This document shows, one piece after another, positions 1 through 11,952 of a stretch of 64,000 nt of DNA; the stretch's first letter is position 1, and every line of letters starts with the position of its first letter. Source of the stretch: Brachycybe producta (taxonomy: Eukaryota > Arthropoda > Diplopoda > Playtdesmida > Andrognathidae); the NCBI GenBank assembly GCA_036925085.1, contig JAUPFP010000006.1, positions 3,251,131 to 3,315,130 of the forward strand, written 5' to 3'. The notes under the pieces were generated by a model. It was not told where the DNA came from. It did not search any database and saw only the letters and a program-made list of their open reading frames with translations. The translations under genes and the position numbers were made by a program.

Positions 1-1609
1 TCCTCTCCATTCATAATTTGCATTTTCTCACCGAAATTTGCATTTTTTTTTTCTTAAAATTTCAAAAGGCAAAATTATATAATTGTAACAAACATCAAAT
101 GAATGAGACTCAACTCATACAGAAAGATGATGATGATTATTTTAATATAGGGCCGGCCCCCCTTCCACCGGGAGCCCGCCCCCTCTTCCAACACCTATAA
201 TTTTCATATTATAAATTTCTTTTGTTGTCACTCTTTATTTCTCACACTATTTCTTGAAGAAAAAGAGAGACACAGGTAGAGGCTAAAATAAATTAATATT
301 TTCTTTTGCAGAATTATCTCTCTCTCAAGAAAAACCATTTTTGGTGTTAAAAAAAAACTAAACACAAAAACAAAATTGCAAAAAACAAGAAGAAGAAGAC
401 TAGAAAAATCCCACACTTTATAAAGAGAGAGATATATTAAGATTTAAAAGGAAGGTTATTCACCTGTCTTTTTATTTAAAAAAGTCACAATTGTCCCCCC
501 CCCCCCTCCTTTTCACAAATCCAAGTCCATTCTTTGAAAAACTTCAAAGGAATAACAATAATAATACACAATAGAAAAATCCATTTAAAAAAAGTTTGTA
601 GCGGAAGTTTCATCATTAGAGCAAAGTGGAAAAAATTACAAAAATAAAAAAATTGCGCCAAAAATAAGTCATTTTTTTAGAGAATCCCCCTCATTACAGA
701 TAAAAGTCATAAAAATGTGACAATCATACCTTATGACGTCACTGCTTGTTCGCTATTGTTTTATGCTTGTCATTATATGTTCTAAATCAGTCAATGACAA
801 TATTTGTCATAATATTTTATAATTTTGCTTTTAGAATCATATGACAGTCTTATTGCCTTTCTGTAATAAGGCCCCACACCACGTTTGTAGTCATTGTTTT
901 CATTATGACGTCCCCCCCCCCTTTTCTAAAATTTGAATTCACTTCGTAAACAAATCAGATAAGTAATGATGATGATGATGATGAAATATACCGACTATAA
1001 ACGTAGCATCATATACTCGATTTGCATTCCATATGCACTCATTTAGAAGTAAAATTAAGAAAAACTAGGAAGTGTTTTAGAAACTAGAAGGGTATAGCTT
1101 CAATCACCAAGATTTTCATGTTGATATCTTTCAAAATCGAAATAAATATCTGCTTAAAGTTGGGTTATTTTAAACTGACAACAAAAAAGTTTATTTTGAA
1201 AGATTCCAACATGAGTGAGTTGAGCTACCCTTCTAGTTTCTAAAAGACACTCCAAGTTTTTCTCCATTTTATACCTGAAAGGCATAACTTGATCAGTGTT
1301 CGAAATCAACATGAAATCACTTGAAATCAACGTCAAAAATGATCGAATTTCGTTTTATATTTCAAAATATTGCAGGAAAACACGCTTTTCTAAACTAAAC
1401 TTTTTTTAAAACTAGAAGAGTAAAAGAAACCCAAGTGCATTTAGATCTAAGTAATTTTCATGATGATAATATCGAAATAAACGAATCATAGTATTCTTAA
1501 AAAAATACTATGAATAGTTTATTTTTAAAGATATCATAAAAAATTATCTACAATGTTATGCACCTTTTTCATTTACTATTCTAGTCTCGAATAAATGTTG
1601 AAATTCGTC
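1..1609. other. Intron of paralogue A
   Basis: No coding exon is visible. It holds a family F palindromic repeat (1064-1264), a degenerate relative of it (about 1380-1590), a possible small inverted-end element at 686-873 (CATTACAGA near both ends) and a (GAT)n microsatellite near 967. Confidence 0.5.
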
Positions 1610-1792
1610 TAAGATTCTTTTCACACGAACCACTTTTGGGGGTTCAAGTTCGACTGCAAAATGAAGTCGTGTTTGTCATCAAAAACAACCAATTCGAATC
1701 CTTCCATGAAAAAAATACACTGCAACCACACTTGCAACTTCACTTAGCAGTCGAAATCGACCACTAAAAGTGGTCCGTGTGCCAAGGACCGT
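1610..1792. repeat. Inverted-end element, family K, close to the acceptor of the paralogue A exon
   Basis: Ends read CACACGAACCACTTTTGG and, inverted, CACACGGACCACTTTTAG, followed inside by matching TCGACTGC. The element stops about 45 bp before the exon. Related copies lie near 16500-16655 and 20455-20630. A more distant element is at 7623-7868. Confidence 0.55.
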
Positions 1793-1837
1793 GTTTCTCA
1801 AATTTAAAACTAAAAAAACCCGTTTGATATTTAAAAG

Positions 1838-2414
1838 GGAAACAATGGAAAACATGATGACGGAACACGTGTACACGCGGTCTCCATTACGGCCTTTCGG
1901 AGACGCGGATCTGGACTTAGCCGCGTCTCACTTGGCCATGATGGATAAGGCCCTTCTAACATCACAAAGAGCCCAATACTTTTGGCGCCCTACATTTCCG
2001 GGTACTGCTGGCCCAGTTGCTTCAAATAATCCGGATATGTGTTCCACATCCGGTCCTCCACCGACTTCAGTGTCTCAATTATACGGTGGTGTTAATGGCG
2101 GCGGTGGCGCAAATGGTGGTGGTGGTGGCGCGGCCTCCAACAACGGTTTGAATCGTTTCAATAGTTCGCTCTCATTGTCCACTCATTTATGGAACCAATG
2201 GACAGCACTACATGGACTGAATCTATTAATGCCAGCTCATGCTCAGATGGTATCCGGTTATCATGCTGGAGAAAACTTCCGGTTACCTCGACCAGTGCTT
2301 CCGGGACTTAATTTGAGCCTGAATCGTTATGCTCCATACGTGCAACCGAAACGAATTCCTTCTCCTAACGAACTCAGGTCTAACAGTGAAATAGTTACAG
2401 ATTCCGCGAGTTAA
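1838..2414 (+). CDS. Tbx20: Last coding exon of Tbx20/H15-type T-box gene (paralogue A, partial)
   Basis: The open frame ends at TAA 2412-2414. I start the exon at 1838, after the acceptor TATTTAAAAG, because a first base G completes an arginine codon (CG|G) followed by ETMENMM. Paralogue B has the same junction (CG|A, then ETMESLL). The exon gives 191 residues after the split arginine. Its start matches the segment just after the T-box in vertebrate Tbx20: TEHVYTRSPLRPFG here, KHSYARSPIRTYG in human. Further on are a Gly/Asn-rich stretch, HLWNQWTALHGL and a tail with RYAPYV; both last motifs recur in paralogue B. The T-box itself must be encoded left of the window, since no + strand T-box exon is present in 1-1837. 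The acceptor has a poor pyrimidine tract. The family acts as nuclear DNA-binding transcription regulators; the assignment to Tbx20 is inference from this C-terminal region and from B. Confidence 0.85.
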
Positions 2415-3805
2415 TTGAAACAAAAAGAAAAATTCGCGATATTTCAAAATGAACTTTTTTTTAAAAAAAAAGAAAAAACCTTGGTTTTCAAACCAAGGGC
2501 CATTTGAGGGGCCGGTGAAAATATAACTAAAAACAAAACTCTTCCTAATTCATTGTACAGTTTCATTGTATTCTCTAATTTTTCCCCAAACTAATAATTA
2601 ATAATTAATTAATAATAATCTACAATATAAAACTGAATTTCGTTTCAGTTCTATAATTGAAATTTATTTTAGGTTGCAATATTTTTTTTTTCTTATTTCA
2701 AACATTCCTGTTTTTTTAATTAATATTTTTTCTTGATTTAATCTTCATTAATTAAATTTAAATCTATTTTATAACTTTTTTTCTTAAATTCTCAATAATT
2801 TTGATTTCTAATCTGCATATTTGTAGATAAAAATGTCTTGTTTTAACCTTCATTTTAACATAGAACTGAATGTTATTTCTACAAAAACAAAAGTCAGTTT
2901 CTCTCTTTTGGCTCAAAAGTTGCAGTTAGAAAACAAATGTGTCGGAACTTTACAATTGTATTGCAAATGTAGCAACATGTATCACACATCTATGTCTCGA
3001 TAACAGGAAATGGATATATTCGGAGGGGAAAAAAAATTCAATTTCGATTCCATTTTAGATAAATATTTTTGGTTCCGCGATTCTAATTTAAATAATATTA
3101 TATTTCCGAGTGTAACATTGATTAAAATTTAAAATTCCATTAATTAATTAAAATATTTTAATGTTATTATTTTCCAAATATTACATTTTTTTTAGAAAAG
3201 TTTCAATTACTATTTCAACTCCATTTCTCATTTCACGTTACGAATACCGATGGAAATACCTGATTTTAATATAAATTAAATTACGGATCCTAATATAGTG
3301 TCAAAATTCCGATTTTAATATAAATTCAATTCAATTTCTACAACCGATGAAATTCTGATTCTAAAAAGTGTCGAAATTCTAAATATAAGAACCAAAGAAA
3401 TTCCGATTCTAACACCGATTCCGATCCCTATCTTTTTAACCTGAGATTCTCTGACGGTTGTAATGTCGCATTTATAGTCGATATTTCGCAATCCTTTTAC
3501 TCTTCTTCTAAATCTATTATAATTATCAATTTGAATACAAATCTAGAGAAAACACCATTGTGAAATACCAACTACAAACACAGCACCACATATAACCATT
3601 TCCATATATATGTTTTGTGTGTATATACAGCAACAAAACTGTTTTGTTCCGACACAATTGTTACTAATAATGATTTTACTTCGCTTAAATTTATGAAATA
3701 ATTGTAAAAAATAATAACTTTTTTTTTTCTGTTGAAAAATAGACTTTCTTGAGAATCGATCTCTTTTCTCTCTCTCTCTCTTTCTATTTTTGATTATTGA
3801 TTATT
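2415..3805. other. Presumed 3' UTR and flank of paralogue A
   Basis: Very AT-rich and without coding signal. ATTAAA occurs at 2751; I see no canonical AATAAA before 3928, which lies inside a hAT-type repeat. The 3060-3430 stretch contains a degenerate short repeat around ATTCCGATTCTAA. Confidence 0.4.
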
Positions 3806-4110
3806 AAGGGCTATAGAATTTTTATGCAGTATTAAATCAAATATTTTTAATCTGTGGCCCCAAAAGGGCCAATTGTGAAGTAACAATCTCCCATTTAGAT
3901 CATCCAACAATTAATGTTTTTTTTTTCAATAAAAAATCACTGGTTAGAAATCTACTTTGATAACTAATTAATAACCAAAATACCAGTCCTTTTTTGATTA
4001 AAAAAAAGCATAATTCCAAGTTGTTTTAATGACAAATTACTTTACAATTGGCACTTGGGACCCACAGATTGAGAAACAGCTATAAATATTGCATAAAAAT
4101 CCGAGCTCTA
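3806..4110. mobile_element. hAT-type non-autonomous element, copy 1 (diverged)
   Basis: Same family as 26743-27054: terminal AGGGCT..TTTTTATGCA-like ends, subterminal CTGTGGCCC and GTGCCAATTGTGAAGTAA, and inverted symmetry about the centre. The central part is lost or altered. Confidence 0.7.
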
Positions 4111-4754
4111 ATTAATCTAATAGATCTATATGTAAATTATACATAAATATAAAAGAAGAAAAATTACTAAAATAGATTTTTTTTTCTTCGGTCAACGTCT
4201 TTGTAAATAATCTTTGTAAAAAATATATAAATATATTAATTATTGTCAGTTCATTTCTTCATAATTATATAAAAAAAATGTCGGTTGAACTATTTTTTAT
4301 TTAAATAATTTTCTCTATTTCAACAAAAATAAAAAAAAAACTTGAGCCTAATTAATTAACCTCTTATTAACACACACAAATTACAAAATAAAACCGTTGA
4401 TTTTCTAAAGTTGAAATAAATCATATTAAAATTAATAATAAGAAAAAAACATGTCATCAACCAGATTTATTTTTTGTATAAAAAAAAAATAACCAAGGTT
4501 AAGAGACTTTCGAAATATGAATCCAACCCATTTATTAAATAGAAACCAAACATTAATCATAGTTTTTTTTAAAAAAATCCATTTTTAACCGTCTTCTATT
4601 TCTTCTTCTTCTTCTTCAAAGTCATTTTCACACTTCATTAAATGGCAATTAAGAAAAAAAAATTCTAATTATTGCTAATCATTTTTAGTTAGAAACTTGA
4701 ATGAAGCGCCAAAATACAGAGAGATTTATTATAGTTAACTGTAGTTAACTAATA

Positions 4755-5060
4755 CCTTGTACACACATGAGTTAAATGAATTCAAATCTAAACATGTTTA
4801 GGTGAATTATACGGAATCCAGTTAAGGACATGAACACCAAATAAAATTGACATTATTATTAATATTTTAAATTGAAATACTAAATCAATATTTTCTCAAT
4901 AGTTTATCTGATTATATTTAATTATTAACTCAATATTTTCAGATTAATTAACTGAATATAAATTGAATTCGACGACATATTGTTTGTTTGTCCTTCACGG
5001 GGTTCTGTAGAACACGTTTATTATTTAATTGTATTTAAATTATCAGGTGTGTGTACTAGG
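4755..5060. mobile_element. Family H non-autonomous element, copy 1
   Basis: Ends are CCTTGTACACACA and, inverted, CCTAGTACACACA, bordered by TA on both sides, which fits a TA-duplicating (Tc1/mariner-like) origin. Inner sequence with GAATTCGAC and TCCTTCACGGGG is shared with the copies at 21388 and 43831. No ORF. Confidence 0.75.
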
Positions 5061-5098
5061 TATTACAGGGCAGCTTTTTTTTCTTCCTTAATAATAAT

Positions 5099-5415
5099 TA
5101 GGGCTCGGGTGTTTATTTAAATATCAAAAGCAAATATTTCACAATTTGTGGCCCAAGTGCCAAGAAAACATCATTAGAATAACTACAATTATGCACTTTC
5201 TAATATAAAAAAGGCTGGTTAGAGACTACAGTAGATGTCGGCTTGCTATCAGTTGTCAACTAGAAAGTTCTAGCCTCTAACCAGTGTTTTTGATTGAAAA
5301 AAAAACCATTAATTGTTGGTTGATCTAAGTGGAGATTGTTACTTCACAATTGGCACTTGAGAGCCACAGATTGAGAAACAGTTAGCTATAAATATTGCAT
5401 AAAAATCCGAATCCT
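5099..5415. mobile_element. hAT-type non-autonomous element, copy 2
   Basis: TAGGGCTCGG start and CCGAATCCTA end. Internal GGCTGGTTAGAGACTA and CTAGCCTCTAACCAG form the inverted symmetry typical of the family. Confidence 0.8.
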
Positions 5416-5470
5416 AATGATTACTAACTACACTATAAGTTACTCAAAGCTAGTTAACAATCATTAATAA

Positions 5471-5638
5471 GGCAACCAGAAAAATACGTTTTCAGTTAAA
5501 TAAGCTATTTTAGAGGCTAATTAGCCTCTAAAATAGCTTATTTGACTGAAAACGCAAAAAATAGTTTTACATGGTAAGTTGCCAGTCTAGCCTCTAACCA
5601 GATTTTTTGAACTAAAAAACGTATTTTTTCTGGTTGCC
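5471..5638. repeat. Small inverted-repeat element with palindromic core
   Basis: Outer ends GGCAACCAGAAAAATACGTTTT and the inverted AAAACGTATTTTTTCTGGTTGCC. Inside, 5490-5560 is a near-perfect palindrome around TTAGAGGCTAATTAGCCTCTAA. Confidence 0.65.
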
Positions 5639-6579
5639 TTAGTAATATAGATTCAATGTTCTTCAAGGTGAGAGAGTAATAAAGAGAAACCCTTGAAGAG
5701 AGGCTACTCAACTTAAACTTCACTCACCCACGACGGTTTTTTTTTTCTCTAACAAGGAGTTGAATTACCTCTATATCTTCATTTAAATATGCAAATATTT
5801 TTTTGGTCAACCAAAGGTAAATATTGAACCCTCTCTCCTCTCACCTATTCACCACATGACTGTAAAAATTCATGGTATTCAAATATTTACATTGAAAAAA
5901 AAAACACAAAACAGAAAGAGATTTAAAAAAAAAAACTTAATCCCTCCATAAATCTCTCCAAATGTATTGACTCCCAATATGCAATCCCCTTCCCTTCCTC
6001 CTCCTCCTAATTCCAACTTAAGTTCCCTATTATAGTTAATCCCATATAAAAGACTACTTGTTCACTGTTCCTCAATTTGTGTGAATCATTTTCTTTTGTT
6101 AAAAGTATTATAATTTAAATAACACAATCCCCCCCTCCTCCCATTTTGTAATAAGGTTCTCTCTTGTGTTGTTTCTACTCACAAGTGATTATCCTCCTCC
6201 TGAGTCCTCCTCTTCCTCCCTCACCTTCATCCCCCTTTTTCATCCCTATTTGAATGTTAAACGATCTCCTTGACCCATCCCAATTTATTTATAAATGGGA
6301 GCAATATTGGGAAAAGAAACAATCCCCCGCCCTTAATAGCCCTATAATTTCACTCAAATTTGTAAAAAAAAAAAGATATCCCTCAGAACTCAGCCCGGTT
6401 TAAGAAGAGAGATTAGAAGCAAATTTCAGAGGGGAAAAAAAGAACAGTATCCAAGGTAAAAGATATTCTCATTAAAATTACTTTAGTTTTTATTGAGCTA
6501 CCCTTCTAGTATCTAAACAGTTTCTAGTTTCTATTAATTTTGATCTACTGAAAGAAAGAAAAATTGATAATACACATCT
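5639..6579. other. Intergenic, no gene seen
   Basis: Low-complexity AT- and CT-rich DNA with CTCCTCC stretches. An end fragment of family F (CTACCCTTCTAGT) is at about 6498. Confidence 0.5.
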
Positions 6580-6735
6580 TAATCCGTGTTTATAGTCGAT
6601 ATTTAACAATGATGTCCACTCAAGATTTGTATTCAAATTATACGAAGATCAGAGAGGCCGGGGGGGGGGGGGGGGGGGGGGGGGGGTGCCGCAGATTTGC
6701 AAACTTTCAACTATAAACGCGACATTAAATGTATG
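6580..6735. repeat. Family L inverted-end repeat with a 27-bp poly-G run
   Basis: Left part has CTTAATCCGTGTTTATAGTCG. The right part has AACTATAAACGCGACATTAAA. A G run occupies 6660-6686. A relative with GTGTTTATAGTCGG and CGACTATAAACCCGGATTAA is at 21965-22052. Single ends occur near 990 and 3470. Confidence 0.5.
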
Positions 6736-6847
6736 AAATCTCTTCCTCACTATAGAGTACCCTGAGTTAAAGTAGTGCAGACAGAGCAAGTGTGGCCAGC
6801 ACTAGTTTTTCGTTTCAGACGGAAATATCAACCAATTAGAAATTGAC

Positions 6848-7057
6848 ACAGGCAATTAGAAATCGGGACAAACAGAAGTTGGCTCCGCCCTGTTTATGAC
6901 GACCGGCAACTTCTCGTTGGTTTGTTGTGTGGTTCGACGTTGAAAAGGGCGGAGCATGTGACGTCAGACTACATAACCAACCAATTAGAAGTTGCCAGTC
7001 GTCATAATAAGGGCGGAGCCAACTTCTGTTTGTTTGTCCCGATTTCTAATTGCCTGT
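6848..7057. mobile_element. Family E non-autonomous element, copy 1
   Basis: About 210 bp with inverted ends ACAGGCAATTAGAAATCGGG / CCCGATTTCTAATTGCCTGT and internal GGCTCCGCCC, GACGACCGGCAACTTCT and the central CGACGTTGAAAAGGGCGGAGC. The target duplication is not clear. The open frame crossing it is not a gene. Confidence 0.8.
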
Positions 7058-7622
7058 CACTTGACTGTGTAGTGCAGCCCTTCAACTCTCAGGCTCTCTC
7101 AGTTCAGTCAATAACCCTTACGCAACTTAACTCAGAAGTGTTTCATTATCAACAACAACAGCACGAGATGATCATCATCATCGTCGTCGTCGTCGTCATC
7201 GTAATCGTTCGTAATGATTAATTACTTAGGTGATTAGGTCTAAATGTGTAAATGAAGCCGCTTTTCCACAAGTGCCAAAGTCTCTTGTCAAAAATCCTTC
7301 ATGTAATATTTTTTTTTTTTTAGAATTCTAGTTTTCATCCGTTAGAAATAAAGCTTAAATTGTAATATATCAAAACCCAAGACCATCATCATTATAATCA
7401 TAATCAATATTTAATATTTTTGACGAAGAGAAGAAAAAAAACCGACATCACTTGATAACGAATAAGAGAGAAAAAACCGACCCAAGAACGAAATTTCAGT
7501 GACCTTTTTTCTCTCTCAAAAAACACAAAATCAGAAAATCCATTTTCTTGATTTCTTCTTCTAAATGTCAAGTCCTTTAAGATGACGAGATTTGACTGAA
7601 AAAAAAAAACTAAACAACATTT
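7058..7622. other. Intergenic, no gene seen
   Basis: Contains CAACAACAACAG and a (CAT/CGT)n tract near 7165-7205, then AT-rich sequence without recognisable structure. Confidence 0.5.
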
Positions 7623-7868
7623 AAAGGGCCTGCTTCACACGCGAGTAACACCACGTAGTGGTTGCTCCACACGCACCACCATTGAACGCTGATTGATCTG
7701 CTGTCAGTGCGGGCCACTGATATGAACTTAATCACTTGTGGCTGGACTTGAACAAACATCAAGTGGTGCAACAACAAAAAAAACCGGTGGCGTTGGTTCG
7801 TGTGAATAGTCTGCTAAAAATGAACGCTTTTTGTGGCGGCACAAAGTGGTTCGTGTGAAGTGGGCCTA
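7623..7868. mobile_element. Inverted-end element, CTTCACACG family
   Basis: Starts GGGCCTGCTTCACACGCGAG and ends TTCGTGTGAAGTGGGCC, which are inverted matches. The interior is unusually GC-rich for the locus. No ORF. Confidence 0.55.
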
Positions 7869-8179
7869 AGAGTGGAAAAATGATGAAACCTTCTCCTCTT
7901 ATATATTAAAATACATAGGGAAAAAAAGGCTAAGGGGTTTTTTTTAAAGAAGAAGACCTCCTATGCTGATGATAAATGAGACTTATGACACCCATGACAA
8001 GTGTTCCAAAAACTCTGGAGAGGCTGGCAGGAGAGGGGACGGGATAATAATTATTATACTGAATAAGACAAGTTTCTGGATTACTCAAGTAAATACGAGC
8101 AAATATACTGTGAAAAGAGATGGGGATTTCTAGAATTGTTTCATGTCAGATAGTGACATCCAAGTAACTCCACTTAAAA

Positions 8180-8625
8180 CCTTGTTTCCACTATAAAAAA
8201 ATTAACTACAGTTACATTAACCTACATTATAGTTAAATGCACTGACTGCAGATAAGTCTGAAGTGGTACATTTTGCGTGTTTCCACATTTTTTTTTACCT
8301 GTTTTTAAATTGATTTTGTGTCACTTCCTGTTAAAACAGTTGTGCATTTTGTGAAATTAAGACTTTTTTTCATTCACAGTCAAAAATGGACTTTTCTCAC
8401 TATCCGCCATGTTGTTTGTAGGTTAAATTTGTTTGAACTACAGTAAGTGACGTATTTAACCAATTCAATAATGTGGTTAACCCCACATTATGTCACTAAA
8501 GTTTAGTTACCTTCATTCTTCAGAAACTTAACTATATGATTAATTGTAATAATCACATTTATTTCCACTCAAAAATTAACTGCAGTTAACTTTTTAACTA
8601 CAATTAATTTTTGTTGTGGAGATGA
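8180..8625. mobile_element. Family I non-autonomous element, copy 1
   Basis: Ends resemble GTTTCCACTACAAAAATTAACTG and its inverse. The interior has TTGATTTTGTGTCACTTCCTG, GCCATGTTGTTTGTAGG and a central ACCCCACATTATG. Copies are at 41638 (inverted) and 56281. The flank 8626-8713 (GTAAGCTGCAAGCCAG...) is also shared with the 41.6 kb copy, so the repeat unit is longer. A second half-copy follows at about 8740-8880. Confidence 0.7.
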
Positions 8626-8882
8626 GGTATTAGTCGTAAGCTGCAAGCCAGTTATACTTGACCAGTGCGCATGTCAGCCCGACTATAGGTCTATTGCTGT
8701 GATGATTTTGGTTCAGTGGCACTCGTTGTAATTTAGACTAAATGATTACTATTGTTTTTATAACTGAAGTTAATTTAATCATTCACTAATGTAGGTTAAC
8801 CACAATGCGTTAATTCAGTTAACTTCATTCTTCCATGGTTAATGTAACCACATTCGTTTCCAGTTTCTATAGTGGAAACGAA

Positions 8883-8944
8883 TAGGTCAACTCTTATGTT
8901 ACTTTTAGTGGAAATTTTCCACTAAAAGCAACATAGTTGGCCTA
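8883..8944. repeat. Hairpin
   Basis: TAGGTCAACTCTTATGTTACTTTTAGTGGAAA faces an almost perfect inverse that ends at TTGGCCTA. Confidence 0.55.
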
Positions 8945-8949
8945 TGACA

Positions 8950-9760
8950 GAGGGACTATTTAGGCCAAATAATATAAAAACTTAAAAATCAATGGCCTCA
9001 ATCAGTATTAAACAATACCTGAAGATAAGAAACCCGTTTCTCATGGATTGACACAAACTTGGATTGTGATGATGTGTGCCCATCGGCTCCTATCTGTGTC
9101 CCTTTTATATGAAATTACAACTTACCAGAAACAAGGACCTCATTTAAATAAAAAAAAAACTAACTAACCTTGACTACACTTATGACTTCTGTCATAAACA
9201 AGTATATATGTTTTTTTTTAAAAAAACCCAACTAGATTGAAGACAACTAAGTGTTATTATCTTTAGTTCAGATTTCGTGTCAGTTCAGTTTTTATTCTTA
9301 ACAGATTTTCACCTGACCCTCTTACAATGTCGCCTCTTCTTCTTCTTCCTCCATTTGACCAGATTTTAATCTGGTCAACAAAACAAGGACATAAATGTCA
9401 TTGATTAACTATATTCTTTGAATAAAACCTTCTCGAAATTACTTTTTATTTGTCATTTAAACTGATAATAATCTCTATCAAGAGTATAGATTAGAATCTG
9501 CATAAAATAATACGTGGGTGGATTTATGAATAAGACACGGCAACAACGCCCCATCACAGGTGTGTGTGTGTGGAACGAGGGGGCATTATAGAGGCGGGGC
9601 CCCCCCCCCTCTCATTGGCATGACAAGCAAAATCAACTGAGACAAACACCCATAACGACCCCCGACAACCTTCCCAATTTACTTTACATAACCTGTTGAC
9701 CTCCTGACACACGTCTCACGTATATTTATCGTTGAAATCGAGACTAAAAAAGGTATGTAA
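8950..9760. other. Intergenic, no gene seen
   Basis: No coding or repeat signal that I can name, apart from a (GT)n tract near 9562 and a C run near 9600. Confidence 0.45.
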
Positions 9761-9763
9761 TTA

Positions 9764-10084
9764 GCATGGATCGGATTTTTAGGCAAGATCAAGTAAATGT
9801 TTCTCAATCTGTGGCCCCCCTCAAGTGCCAATTGTGAAATAATCATCATCCTCATTAGAGCAAACGCAATTAATACTTTTTTTTTAATCAAAAAGGCTGA
9901 TTAGAGACTAGACGTCTGGTTCCTATCAGTTGTCAACTAGAAAGTTCTAGCCTCTAACCAGTGCTTTTGATTGAAAGCATTAATTGTTGGCTGATCTAAA
10001 CTGGGAATTGTTACTTTATATAATCGGCTCATGGGCCACAGATTGAGAAACATTTGCTTGTTATATTGCATAAAAATCTGTCCG
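9764..10084. mobile_element. hAT-type non-autonomous element, copy 3
   Basis: Internal GGCTGATTAGAGACTAGACGT, TCAGTTGTCAACTAGAAAGT and CACAGATTGAGAAACATTTG identify the family. Both ends are degenerate. Confidence 0.7.
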
Positions 10085-10711
10085 CAAAAAAAAACCCCGT
10101 CCCATTGTAACATGCAGCGAAAAGAGCAACTGGGCGTCTAAAAACAAATTGTCATGCCCAATTGTCATGTGGGTCCTTTCCCCCCCACTTCATAAAATTC
10201 ATTGTCACATTGATAAAAAGTAGAAGACACACAAGGACCCCCCAAAGTGAGGGACAACTTCAGACAAGCTTCAGGGCCCACGCCACCCTCTCCAAGTCCC
10301 ATCCCGAGATGGGTCAGAGAAAAACGGTCACCTCTCATGAAAGACGATGATAAAAAGTGACATCAGATTGTGACCACCAAAAAATTTCACATTTTTTTAA
10401 AGAAGAAAAAAAACAGTAATTCATCGTAAACTGCGCACGAAAAAGTCAGTTCAGTGAACGTTTGTTCGGGTTGATTTAGATGGAATTAACTTGATCTCTC
10501 TTGTCTTCGGACAGTCTTCCATATTTCACCTCAAAAATGTAAGTCTGCACCTGTTTTTCTCTCTCTCTCTCTCTCTCTCTTCTATTCTGATTTATTAAGT
10601 CATTTCAGAGTGGACACACATCACATGAAACATACAATTCCACTAGGGGGCGTCACGAAATAACCTGGTGCGCCTTCTGGCGGAGATGCATCAATGTCAT
10701 ACTCATACGTG
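10085..10711. other. Intergenic, no gene seen
   Basis: Holds a (CT)n microsatellite at about 10557-10580. The rest has no recognised structure. Confidence 0.45.
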
Positions 10712-10907
10712 ACAGGCAATTAGAAATCGGGACAAACAAACGTTGGCTCCACCCTTTTTATGACGACCGGCTGGTTTGTTGTGTGGTTCGACGTTGAAAA
10801 TGGCGGAGCATGTGACGTCAGACTACATAACCAACCAATTAGAAGTTGCGTTCGTCATAAAGACCGGTGGAGCCAACTTCTGTTTGTCCCGATTTCTAAT
10901 TGCCTGT
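10712..10907. mobile_element. Family E non-autonomous element, copy 2
   Basis: Same ends and core as 6848-7057. About 15 bp are missing near GACGACCGG. TCATAC occurs on both sides, close to but not flush with the ends. Confidence 0.8.
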
Positions 10908-11952
10908 TCATACAGCTGATGATAATTTTGTATGTCAGTTTCAGAAAGAATAATGTTAACAACATGTTTTCTGTGTTGCGACACATGTTGTGCGACATTT
11001 CTGACACAACATACCGATACAATTCAGTGTCATAGCAACATTTCTATTCCTCGAGAGTCACTGAGAACCAGAATTGCTGTTCTTGACACATTTATATGCA
11101 GCTCAAACAAATTAAGAACCAACACTTGTGTCCGACACAAGTAGAGATTAGGTATCGATACGTAACTTACACCAGGTATCAGAAGAAAGTTATTTCATAC
11201 CACGAAAGTATCGATATCAGTACAGTATCGAATCTATCGATACTTTTTCCGCATCGCTAGACATGAATTGCAAATTGATGTTCTATTTACACCGGAAGTA
11301 ACAGGTTAAATAAACGATTTTCATTCACTTACAATCAATAAACATTGAATATATCAATAATACCTCTCATAAACAAGTAAAAATGACGTCACAAACCTTT
11401 TAAAAGCCACAAGAATCGCAGAAACGAACCCCCCCCCCCCCCCAGAATCGCAGAAACGATAAAACCGGCGGCTGTGACGTCACTCTCAGTCCATGTAGAC
11501 GACGGCCAAGCTGGGGAAGGAGGGGGCTTTCAGTTCCTCCCCTCCCTCAACAACAAGATTCACTCCAATTAGCAATAAAAAAAATCTAATTATTCTTATT
11601 TTGAATTCATTAAAAATTTGTCTCTCGTGACCTTTATATAAGATGACAAATTGCTATATAAATCAACGGGACCGGGAATCAATGAGGGTGGTCGTCTCTA
11701 TTACAAATTAATAAGGTCTCGAATTTTTATTTTGCATAAAAAAACGAGCCCTACAATTTACACAACAAAAACTTAAAACAAAAAAATCAGTATAAAACAA
11801 TAAATAAATAATAATACGCAAGAAATTTACGTAAAATAGTGTTTGATAACATTTTCAGTATCAATAAAAGTGTTTTATGTAAAGGTTTGTACTTCAGATA
11901 AATCGGTAAACAACAATTGCGCCAAAAAAAAAATCCGCATTGTTTTTAGTTA
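10908..11952. other. Intergenic with poly-C tract between direct repeats
   Basis: At 11412-11427 and 11444-11459 the 16-mer AGAATCGCAGAAACGA is repeated on either side of a C run. Around 11150-11245 are several TATCGATAC-like short repeats. No gene recognised. Confidence 0.5.

Noticed and set aside
3928-3933. AATAAA as poly(A) signal of paralogue A
   Set aside because: It lies inside a hAT-type repeat 1.5 kb past the stop; not convincing on its own.
6922-7221. 99-codon + strand frame
   Set aside because: Runs through a family E element and a CAT/CGT microsatellite; no gene signal.
8644-8713. Sequence shared with 41560-41637 considered as a conserved regulatory element
   Set aside because: It adjoins family I copies at both places in matching orientation, so it is part of the repeat.
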